Below, piece after piece: positions 34,452 to 45,029 of a stretch of 64,000 bases of DNA. This DNA comes from Erigeron canadensis (lineage: Eukaryota; Streptophyta; Magnoliopsida; Asterales; Asteraceae), in the NCBI RefSeq assembly GCF_010389155.1, contig NC_057764.1, forward strand, positions 3,410,001 through 3,474,000. The letters run 5' to 3'. A program made the position numbers and the translations under genes. The notes under the pieces were generated by a model. The model saw only the letters and a program-made list of their open reading frames with translations, had not been told where the DNA came from and did no database searches. Each line of letters begins with the position of its first letter. Position 1 is the first letter of the stretch.

Positions 34452-37400
34452 GGGAGATGATATATTCACAATACACATTTTCCATCTACAACAACTTTTT
34501 TTGACATGACTATTATACCCTTTTCATATATTATATTTTTTACCCTTTCATTTTATATCTTTTCACATGACCAAGAATATATTATTTGTTATTTTTGTTT
34601 CTCCACACATACACTAGCATGCTTTTAGCATGATTCTATAATACAACTTGACTCAATATAATAAACATGACTATAAAATATCATACGAGCTGCAATTCAT
34701 AACCCAACAAAAGACTTTTAACTTCAATAATCCAAGTGCAATAGAAACAGTAGTTCTGAATGGATAATCCCATTTAACAAGATAACAATCGAAATCATGA
34801 AAAGAAAATGTCCTTTTAAAAACTAAATACCATGTCAAAAAATATCAAAGATTTTCTAGCAGTACTTCAAATTGTTCCATGTGAACATTCTGATCCTGCA
34901 CATAAAAACTTTTTGTTAGCTCTAAAGAGAATGATATAATGGGTGCATAATGTTTAAATACATCTTCAGTTGATTACCTCATAGTCATATTACTCTAACG
35001 ACGACGTAAAACTAAATGGAAAATCTGAAGATACACTTAAATCCATCAAGTTTCCATGATGCTCGTAACCAAACTCCTCGGTAACTTCATTGTTTCTTTG
35101 GAACATAGAAGTAGAACTTGAATAATTTTGTGCTTGTGACGATTCTACATACTCAAATCTCGAAGGATCCCTTGTTGTAGAAGTTATTCCTCTTTTCTTT
35201 TTTGCTTTTGGCGGTCTTCCTTTTGGTCGTTTAATCACCGGCTCAAAAAATGTATCAGATTCGTTGATAAAGTTACTAATAATTGAAACAGCAAATTCTT
35301 TCTTATTCAAGGGCCACAATTGGTACTTCGAATAAAATTCTTTGAGCAACCTAACTACAGTATCATCACCATCATAATCATCTTTCGAATCCAAAGAAAA
35401 TGAATCAAACCTCCAATGTGGATGAATAAGATGCAATGGAAGGGCCATTTCGTGTTCGACGTAATATTGTATCTTATGAGCACATGGAAGTCCCATAGTA
35501 GATGTAAAATGACTGGTACAGGGAGCCATGGTACCTAAAACCACAAAGAAACAGTTTAATGAAAGTACATCTTTAATTGAATAACAATATTGAAATAAAG
35601 CAAAGGTTACCTGCTTGTATTTTTTTGTATTGCTCATAGATTTCCTTTAATGCAAAGTGAGACACACGATATAGAAGCTCTCTAAAAATGGGTATGTTGC
35701 ATTCAAGCAGCACTTTAATTTTCTCACTTGAGAGTGTCACTTTAATCTTATTGAACTCATGCTCAACCGCAAGACAGATCTTATCTTTCACTTCTTGAAA
35801 GTCACCCGTAGAAACTTGTAAATACTTTTTTAGTTTCGCATGGGCGCCTTCAACTCTTGATGATGTACGGGTACCAAAATGCAAATACTTTTCGGTCCAA
35901 ACGCTAACAAATTTTTCTTTCCAAGGCAGCCATACCTTTTTAATGTAATCAATTGGACCTTTCTTATCGTTATAAAACAACTCGAATTCAGCCCAATTAT
36001 ACTCAAACATAGCTTCAGTTGCTGAATATATCACATTTTGCCAACTTCCCATGAAGATATCAAACTCTTTATCACAACCAAAGTATTTCTTGCAATTCGC
36101 CAAAACATTCTTTTCAATATGCCAAACACATAAAAGATTCGTTGTAGCTGGAAATTCATTCTTTATGCCATTCATTAAGGCCAACTCCCGGTCTGTCATA
36201 ATCACTGATGGTAGATTACCCTGTCCAAGAATCTTCTTGAATGCACTTAACGCCCAAACATAATTTTCTTCATCCTCTTTCTCCAAAAATACGAACCCAG
36301 AATAAAAGGTGGTGTTGAAGCATGAGATTCCAATGATATCAGTAATGGCATGTTATACTTATTGGTCTTATAAGTGCAATCCATCACAAAAGTACTAGAA
36401 AAGTGTTTGGCCAATTTAACTGACAGTGGGTGTGCAATGAACAGGCGAGTTATTCGCCCATCTAGATCATGGACAATATCATATGTAAAACCAGCCTTTT
36501 CAAGCTCTTCAAATAAGGCATTAATCATAGGCCGATTTCCTAATTTTTCCCTACGAATTTTTTTCTTCAGGTTGTATATTGTTCTTGAGTTTGCTGGGAG
36601 ACTCGGGGTTTCTAGACGTAACGAAGAAAGAATTTGTCTAGCAGGTATTCCAGACATTGTCATTTCCTTCACAGTTTTCACTTTATTTGGTGATAGTTGA
36701 CGAAATGATGAGTGGCCGGACATGTCCTTTGATGGTTCATGGTTATGTGTCAAGTTTTTCACTGTGAATGCCCAAAAACCATCGGCTCCCCTTTTGCCAA
36801 CAATTTGGAATGGGCAATTGGTCAAACGAGAAGTGGTACTTCTTTTTCTATTAATCTCAGCAGGTTCTTTATGAGAACCTCCCCGGTCACATTGCAAAAT
36901 GACATGCTTGCCTTTTCTTGAATCACGTATAGAGAGCCCATATCCTTTAGCATAATAAAATGATCGCACACTTCGTAGTAACTCATCATATGTTTCAAAT
37001 TGGGAGGTTGCTAGGAAAACTTGTTCACTTTGATTCATTGAACTTTTTGTGTCAACTGAGCTCATCTGGTGATTGAAATTATAACACTAAAATGAACCAC
37101 TTGCTGTTTTTAGATTGTTATTTTATGATATATAACAACTATTAAACATAAAAAATAAAAAAAAACTTTCATTCACATGTACACCATAAATTTTCTTATA
37201 CAGTGGCCACATGAACCAAGTTATGATAATAAACTAAAGATATTTGGATCCAAATTATAAACTAATTAACGATACCCAAACATCATATAAAAGGACTTTT
37301 AAACATGATAACCACAAGGGAGTTTTAATCATGATATTACCCTTATGTTTTAAGCATATGATATTTCTCTTCAGAACCCACAGTCATAGACGATTATACA

Positions 37401-37780
37401 AATTAAAAAAAAATGCCCTTAAGTTTGAATGGTAATACTATGTGTATAATTTAGGGCTTTTTCAGTTAGTTTAATCAAGTACATGTGATTCCATAGTTGA
37501 TTAGATTGAGGCTGTGGTTGGTTTCTAGACGATATAACTGATGTGGAGCATGAGAACAATGGAAGCAAAAGATAGTATTGAATAATTAGGGCTGATAGAG
37601 AAAAAGAAGAAACTGAAGAGTCGGTAATAGAGAAAATAAATATTTAATTAGTTTTTTTGATTATGTGAAAAGATATAAAATGAAAGGGTAAAAAATGTAA
37701 AATATAAAAAGGGTATAATAGTCATGTTAAAGAAAGTTGTTGTAAATGGAAAATGTGTGTTGTGAATATATCGTGTCCCT
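34452..37780 (-). mobile_element. Near-complete MULE transposon with 9-base duplication
   Basis: 3329 bases with long terminal inverted repeats, 34452-34569 against 37664-37780, sharing long blocks such as GATATATTCACAA and CATGACTATTATACCC. Flanked by TTTGTGAAA (34443-34451 and 37781-37789); an 8-base reading with TIRs starting AGGGA is also possible. The single gene inside, on the minus strand, encodes a FAR1/MULE transposase with one frameshift. Its right end is 163 bases before the start codon of the actin-capping gene. The preserved duplication and TIRs point to a fairly recent insertion. Confidence 0.88.
34990..37065 (-). pseudogene. FAR1-type MULE transposase, one frameshift
   Basis: Start ATG at 37065; exon 1 runs to 35611, a 76-base intron (35610-35535, GT...AG) follows, and exon 2 runs 35534-34990. 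About 667 residues are expected if the frame were whole. Order: FAR1/WRKY-GCM1-type zinc finger (Cys59, Cys84, His107, His109); MULE DDE transposase with Asp229 in FVMDCTYKTN, second Asp in SVIMTDRELALMNG with CVWHIEKN downstream, and Glu in TRTSSRVEGAH; SWIM-like Cys/His cluster (TMGLPCAHK); and a C-terminal KRPKGRPPKAKKK AT-hook-like tail. A one-base loss near 36341-36343 shifts the frame between MPLL and the following block, so the first part ends at 36247. This, unless a sequencing error, disables the transposase. FHY3/FAR1 host regulators descend from such genes; the TIRs argue that this one is still a transposon. Confidence 0.9.
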
Positions 37781-37942
37781 TTTGTGAAATATATTTTTTT
37801 TACTTTTTTATATTTTAGTCTGAGTTCAACTGAAACCACTAAACCAAACACCAAAAAACTGTTTCTGTCTTCACCCTTCCCAAATTTTCAAATCCCATCA
37901 CACACAAACTCTGTATCTATCTATATCTATAGCTATATTATT

Positions 37943-40900
37943 ATGTCAGATTCAGAAGAACAAGACACCCAACAACTTGAAGAAGAGGAAGATGATGAAG
38001 AAGAAACAGTTCCACAACTTAGTAAGGATCAAAAAATCGACATTGCCAAATGGTTCCTTCTTAATTCTCCCCCTGGTGAAATTCAATATGTTGCCAAAGG
38101 TCTTTTTTTTTTCTTCCTAATCTTCCCTTTTATATATATATATGTAAATGTGTGTGTATCTAATAATAAATGAACAAATTTCCAGACTTGAGATCGGTTC
38201 TGAATGATGAAAATGTGTACGGACTAGCGGCTTCACAAGCATTCCCAATTTACAACAAATCTCATATCGTTTCTCTCCAATTCCCGAATCGTTCCGGTGA
38301 TGTATGTGTTTCCCTTTTTATTTCATTTTTTTTTTTTTACTAATTAGTTGTTATTTTCGCACATTTGTCCCGTATCATGTGCGGCTTGATCGGTTGGAAA
38401 CTAAAATTATCTTGGTGTTTTTCATGTTGATCTAGTCATTCAAGAACTCGGTTTCATGTTTTCATTTTGGTTTCATGTATGTATATCCGGGTTTGTTTAT
38501 GCAGGTACTGATATCTTCATTTAGTGAAGTTAGCCAGGATGAATATCTTGATCCCAGGACTGCACAAGTAGGGAAAGTTGATCACGTTCGACAGGTAAGC
38601 TCATTTAGGCTAGCTACTGAATGGTTTCTCACGGTTTCGTGTCTTAAACTAGAATTCTCAAAGTTAAACCAAATTTAGCTACTGCCATCAATATAAAAAC
38701 ATACATCATAGATCAACAGTTAGTTTATTACTCGTAAATGGATGAGGTTTTGTCTTTTAAGGTTACCAGCCTAACTTGGATATCCTGTGATTGTTTTCGA
38801 ACCTTTCTTTGGCCACCCCCAAGATTGTACCTAGTGAGATTCAACCCGAGACCTTTTGTAAAGAAGTCTCAATGTTATCTACTAGACCACCTTCGAGATT
38901 GTATTAGTTTATTACTTGTCATTTCACTAATAAGCAAAGCAAGTGACTAATTGAAGTTTAGATTTAATATTCGGCCTTTACTTTACATATTTTGTAGCTG
39001 AACTAATTCTTATACAAAATTGGTCCTTTTTCAAATCATTCAAACATAAGTATTTGCTATATGGGTTATATATCAAAAGTTTTAAAGTTGACAATCTATG
39101 TTTGAAAATCAAGATCTTGTGTATAACGAGAAACACATTGTGAAATAAGGAGTTTGGTAAGTTATTGAATTTAAGTGGCTATATTTTAAAGAATAATCAC
39201 GGCCAATTCCAAGGTATGTACCAAAAGACCAAATTTGTTGTTTTGGTGTAAAAAAATCCATCTCTACCAAGTCACTAAATTTGGTGTAAATGTTAGCGCA
39301 ACACTAACTTTTGGGCTGTTCACTCGATATTTGGTACAACACTAAATTTAGTTTAATCATTTTATCCAATATTTTGGTCTTATTTTATACCCTAATGATC
39401 TATTGACTAATCCATATAGTTCATAAATGTTAATTAATCTAAAATAAATTTTGTTTTATGCAAAATATTGGAAAGAAGCTCAAATTGGGGGAAGTATTTT
39501 TAGTGTATAAGTTATGGTAAAAGCAAACTTCAGTGTAGAAAGATTTTTTTTTACACCAAATATGATTGCACTATTTGGTTCCATACATTGGAGATGCCCT
39601 TAGCTTCAATGTTTGAAGTCATTATTGCTAAGATAGTGTTTACCATGTTTTACCCTGAATCCATGAATATCGTAAGATCCTACATCTTGTGGCATGGCAC
39701 TATAAGCTATTAATTTACACATGTGACATGTGTAGTGCTTTGTTATCTTTATCAGTTTGAGTTTTACTATTATAGGATAAAGAACTAATATTTATGCTAT
39801 ATGGGTTCAGATTTGTACGCAAATGAGACCAGCTAGAGATGACGAGCTTCCATCCCAATATGTAGAAGAGTACCGGTAAACTTCTTGTCTAAATATTGTT
39901 TAACTTTTAACTATCTTTTAAGCATGTGAGTTTCCACAGCTGACTAACAGTTTACAGTTGTGCTATTAACTTAGGCTGCATAATTAAATAAATCCAGATC
40001 TGAAACCTTTTCATTAGTTTACAAACATGTGACGATAATCATTGCACAGCTAAATGACCATCTTAAGATATAACAATATAAGTTTGAATACTATATAATA
40101 TTTACTATAAGGGATATGTACTTATTGATAGCAATTTGTATGTACAGTTGTGCCTTGGACGCTGAAATTTCTAAGTATGTTGGAGAGGCTTATTCAAAAG
40201 GTGTTTTCTCAGTCTATTGTATCAGTGGAAGAGAAGTTGAAGAACCTGGGTCAGATTTTGAGCTTGTTGTGGTGATTACAGCTACTCGACATAGCCCACA
40301 AAACTTTTGGTTTGTGAACTTAGCTTAATTGACTTTTTAGGGTATACTGTGAAGTATATACTATTCCCTTAATTTATTTCGCAATGCTTGGTATGTCACA
40401 TTAACGAATTGTGTATCATCCCTACATATTTATCAGTAATGGAAATTGGATCTCAATATGGAACATTGAATTCAAGGATGAACTGCAAACTGTGGAAATC
40501 AGAGGAAAAATGCAGGTGGGTGCTCACTATTTTGAAGAAGGGAACGTTCAACTAGATGCAAAGAATGAATGCAGGGATTCAACTATCTTCCAGGTGACTA
40601 AACTCACTTCTCAGTATATGACTACTGATACCTTTGGGTAATCATAAAAATGTTGACTTGTTCAGTTGATGATGCTTTTATAGTTGTAAAAATGATTTCT
40701 TTGGTAGCATTTCAAGTGGGTAATTTTTAATTTGGAATGGGCTAATGAAAGCAATTTTCTGTGCTTTATATAATCAAATTGTATAAATAGTTAAATTTTC
40801 TTATGTTCCAAAAAACCACATATTCTTATGAATTTATGAAGATAATCTTACTTTTTGAATTAAAGGACGGAGGGAGTTTTTATCTTTATTTTCGATAAGT

Positions 40901-43488
40901 ATGGGCTACTTTGTCACTGCTTTCCATTTTAACCAATGTGGAAAATCTTACCCATTTGACCTGCCATAAAGAAAATATAGCGGAAACCTACTTGTTCACC
41001 AATAAAAGTGGTAAATAGTTCCACCTCTAACTGTGTGGTTCAGGCGCATAGCTAACCAATCTTACTTATGATATATCATATTGTTCCTCAGTTTTCTCAA
41101 GCTATATCATCTTAAGATCGTACACTGATCTAGTTAGGGTATGACTGTTGCTTAACACCTTTTGCACAAACCATATGGATGCTAAAGCAACCATAGAACT
41201 CAGAATAACAATCTAGATCTGTCGAGGTTCTCAGTTAGGGTTTTAAGTTATTGGTTAAGGTCAAACTGGTAAATCTAGTTGAAAATGTTTGTAAATGTGT
41301 TTTGGGTAAAGGGTTACCCCTCTGATTGAATGATTTTATGTGAAAAAGAGGTGGTCACTATTATAAAGAATCAAATCCCGTTATAGTTAGGAGATCAAGT
41401 GCCATCCGAGAGTCTTCTTCGTCTTTTTCTGGAACTCTTTTCTCTAAGGGTATTGAAGTGAGCCGAGGAGAGGCTGGATGGAATTAAGCTCGACAGGAAG
41501 CATGACCAATCTGATCTTGTTTCGGAAGCTGGTAGAGAATAGAATAGGCTGTGAGAGATATTTTTTCTCTTGAGAGTTGAGAGGTTAATTGTATTGAACA
41601 TAACAAAATGCTCAAAAGCTGTTCATATAATGAATAATAATCAATTAAAATACATTAGCTAATTTAAAATATAATTTCCTGGCAATAGTAAAAGTTCGAG
41701 GTGGCTCAACCTGACCAACACAGAATTACTCGATTTGACCTGATATCCAACATGACCTACCCACTCATCTCTACACCTTTACAGAGCAACATAATACTTG
41801 GTGTGATGTTTATTTTAAGTGATTAAGGTGGCATGGTTGTAAATGGAAAGTTATATCCTTACAATATTTGATACATATGCCACAGGTATGCAATACTGAG
41901 TTGTACAGTTTGCTATATAAATCGTACATTGTGGTAACTTAATTAAAAAGAGTTGCAGTAGGGTAGCACTTTCCTTTGTAAATGGGTTGGAAATGACCAT
42001 AGGTTTGAAAGAAAAGTGAGACTACCCAGCTCTCATGTGTGGTTTGAAGAAACCTATGTATGTATATTGGTTTTCTCAAACCCATCTTCTGGACATCTGA
42101 AACTAAACATAAAGTACGAGTTCCTTTCCATTTCTTCATTTTATACCCACTGACCAAACACACCCTGAATAAGTGTAGTTATTTTGCGGTTGTTGATGCA
42201 TAAGACGTATTGTCGAAGTCACTGTTTGTTTTGCAAATCTGAACGTGTTCTGAACTGAATTCATATGAAAGTTGAGTTTAACTGAATATAAAATCGAACA
42301 GTTGGCTAATAAAGGCAATTGTATTAACTCATACATAGATACAGTTAATGTAAAAAAGCCATACTAACTAAATTAAGGAAGACTAAACACTGAGCGTACT
42401 AGAGATAATGGTACATGCACCATAGTCTAACTCATATGTCCACTAGACTAGGGACTTACTAGCAAGTCACTGAGTAAGTCAATTTCGAGGTTGATTATCA
42501 CGTATCCAAATAGTATTATTGTAGTTGGAATTAAATAATTTATTTCAAGAAAATTTCATTAGTTTTAGTTTGAATATGTCAAACTTATGATTTTCAGACT
42601 AATTGTCCTTTTCATTTAAACATTTGATGTTATATTTAGTTGAGTTTCTTTTATAAGTTCAAAACTTTAATATCATAGATAGCAAAACGGTAGTACATCT
42701 ATACTAGTTCACAAAACAATCCTTATGTTTCTGCTTCAGACTTCAAGGATATCTCTTAATGATTAGAACTGTAAAAAGGCTTCAGGCATATAATTAATCC
42801 CTAAAAAACAATTCACCTTAGCCTGACAGAATATTGGAGCTTGATATTATCGAATGATATCCTGTAACATAGCTTATCTTTGTTACCTACTTCCAGTCAC
42901 CAGATGATTCTGCTATCTCATTGATGGAGATTATTCGGCACCATGAGAGTGAATACCTGACTTCCCTTCAGGTTTGTTGTTTCATTTAATGTCTTACTTC
43001 TATTTCCTAGGTTAGTTGTAAAGTCTAAATATATAACTTTGGAGTTATATGCTGACATTTACACAATGACAGGCATCTTATTCCAATTTGCCGGATTCTA
43101 CATTTAAGGTACTTTGTTTAGTCTCTTTAATAAATGATCACAAGACCCATTTTATTTCCATTAAAGGTCTGTATCCAAATTTGAGGTGGCAATTTTGACC
43201 TATTTACTTAAAAGTGGGTCTATGTTGGTTTATGTTGTTTTCTGAAAGCTCACATTGGTTTAGTTAAAAGCTTTAACCAAGACAAAATGGGTCAAACGGG
43301 TTGTAAGTCTTTAAGTGCATAGGGGGTTATCATAAGATGGATATGATAACCTTGTAACATAATTGGATATGTGAATGCAGGAGCTGCGAAGGAAGCTTCC
43401 TGTTACTCGTACATTGTTTCCATGGCACAATACCATGCAATTTAGCCTTACAAGAGACCTCACTAAAGAACTTGGAATTGGAAAATAG
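37943..43488 (+). CDS. CPA: F-actin-capping protein subunit alpha, 9 exons
   Basis: Exons: 37943-38099, 38186-38301, 38505-38594, 39811-39875, 40148-40309, 40437-40593, 42897-42971, 43073-43108, 43381-43488. All introns are GT...AG and the frame joins to 321 residues. The alpha subunit pairs with CPB to cap actin filament barbed ends in the cytosol and so tunes actin turnover. Diagnostic blocks: LSKDQKIDIAKWF near 27, EYLDPRTAQVGKVDHV, GSDFELVVVITATR, GKMQVGAHYFEEGNVQLDAK, and the C-terminal RKLPVTRTLFPWHNTMQFS whose tail is the actin-binding tentacle. The acidic N-terminus (EEEEDDEEE) makes it slightly longer than Arabidopsis CPA (308). Intron 3 carries a SINE and a MITE-like insertion; intron 6 is 2.3 kb. 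A MULE sits 163 bases before the ATG, inside the expected leader or promoter. Confidence 0.95.
38737..38903 (-). mobile_element. tRNA-type SINE in intron 3 of CPA
   Basis: On the minus strand a box-A-like GGTGGTCTAGTAGATAAC is followed by box B in GTCTCGGGTTGAATCTC. Flanked by TTAGTTTATTACTCGT (38721-38736) and the same with one change (38904-38919), a 16-base target duplication. About 167 bases. Antisense to the host gene. Confidence 0.8.
39198..39602. mobile_element. MITE-like insertion in intron 3 of CPA
   Basis: The right end complement (CTAAGGGCATCTCCAATG, then GGAACCAAATAG) and the left end (CACGGCCAATTCCAAGG, then GTACCAAAAGACC) are inverted copies of a terminus frequent in plant MITEs. 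The limits are approximate and no duplication was verified. Confidence 0.4.
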
Positions 43489-44880
43489 ACATGTAAAGGA
43501 ACTGTTTTTCAAACTCGAGCATATGACTACATTTTTTGAACCTGAATCTCATAGTGTGTGTCGGGATAGCTGCTAAATGGTCCAGAATGTAATGCTGGTT
43601 GTCCCCTGAAACCGACATTACTATCATCTATTGCTGGATGAGTACATGTTATGTGATATGTTATTCAAGTGCCTTTTTTCATATCTTTTTGCTCCACCTA
43701 TCTTGGTATCTCTAAACTGTAGAGTAATAATGATGATGTGTCGTTGTGCATGTTCCACCTATCTTGGTAACTCTAAACTGTAGAGTAAAAAGATAGTTAG
43801 TCCATGCACCGATAAGGTTTTGTGGATTATTTTCCCCAAATAAATTTTGATGACCTTTATTAAAAAAGTTTAATGAGTTTTTTCTTTTTATTGGCACAAA
43901 CTATTATCATAGTCGATTGTTGTCCACCCTCCTTGGTGTACAATAATTCTTTGTAGTTTTTCATTTGAAAGAAATAAAATAAATCTATTCATTAACTTTT
44001 GAGTTTATTAAGTTGTCAATAAAACAACACTATAATAAAATTATGTACTATGTATTCTAAGATAATAATGAATATTCAAATAGTTATTTGATATAAACAT
44101 TGGGATTTATTTCTTAAAGCTGATTTCAACTTAATCGATTATACTGAGTATTTTGTTAAAAAAAAATAATTATGGATCTTTATTATATTCAACTAAAATA
44201 TGTCTGACAAAATTAACTTGAGTTGGAGTTAGTTAAAGTTTCAAACTGTTTTTTTTTCCATACATAATGACTTTTATGAGCTTTTCTAAAATTTCATTTT
44301 AAGAGTTATAATTAAGTTGCTTATGGTTCACATATTCAGAATTTGTTTGGAATTGAATTTCATTTAATAGTGTGTTTGGTCGGATTATCATTCGGTTAGA
44401 ATGTTGACATTTTATCATTTGAACAAATCTTCATTTTTAAAAGAGTCATATAGATTTCAATTCATTCATAATCTCAAATCTAAAAAAAAAAAAAAAGAAG
44501 AGTTCAATCAAAGAACTTGGTCTCCATTCTTAGATCAAGTGGCCACCTAGGGCCCTTTAAGAGGATTCTAGGGAGGCGATGTTGGCTTGAATACTAGTGA
44601 TCGAATCTCAATTTCTCATGGTCTAGAACATTTACCTTTTCAGATGTCTGCGGGCCGTGTTATCACACCCTTGATCTCCAAGGTGTCCGTATAGATTTTA
44701 CTAGAATTCAAACCAATAACTAACTAGTCGTTCTAAAAAAAAAATTCATTATTTAAAATTTAAATTCTTTCACGTATTTCATTTCATGCCACCCAAAATT
44801 CTCTTTTTTATTATAAGTTTTAAAAACACCTTGGCAAACGTACCCGTATAAACTTGCGGAAAAAGGGCCTAATTCTGATC
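43489..44880. other. 3' flank of CPA; no gene seen
   Basis: Contains the CPA 3' untranslated part and AT-rich DNA. A near-repeat TCCACCTATCTTGGTA (near 43694 and 43754) lies in the 3' flank. A SINE-like segment near 44525-44740 (GATCGAATCTC then poly-A) is too weak to call. Confidence 0.5.
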
Positions 44881-44888
44881 GAACCAAT

Positions 44889-44905
44889 CACGTGCTAATC
44901 ACGTG
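44889..44905 (+). promoter_or_regulatory. Paired G-boxes followed by a telo-box-like word
   Basis: Two CACGTG palindromes at 44889-44894 and 44900-44905, 11 bases apart, about 140 bases before the ATG of the next gene and followed at once by ACTTAGGGTTTTAAG. G-boxes are bound by bZIP and bHLH factors, and telo-box-like AGGGTTT words are frequent upstream of housekeeping and translation-related plant genes. Function is inferred from motif and position only. Confidence 0.55.
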
Positions 44906-45029
44906 ACTTAGGGTTTTAAGCCGTCAAGCAAAAGGGTTTTATGCTCCCCAAAAACATCCATTTTCACAGAATCATGAACATCTGAATACACCCTTACACA
45001 CACTAAATAACACACACACAGAAACCGCC

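Noticed and set aside
44525..44740. Possible SINE
   Set aside because: Has GATCGAATCTC and an A-tail but no clear box A and no matching flanking duplication.
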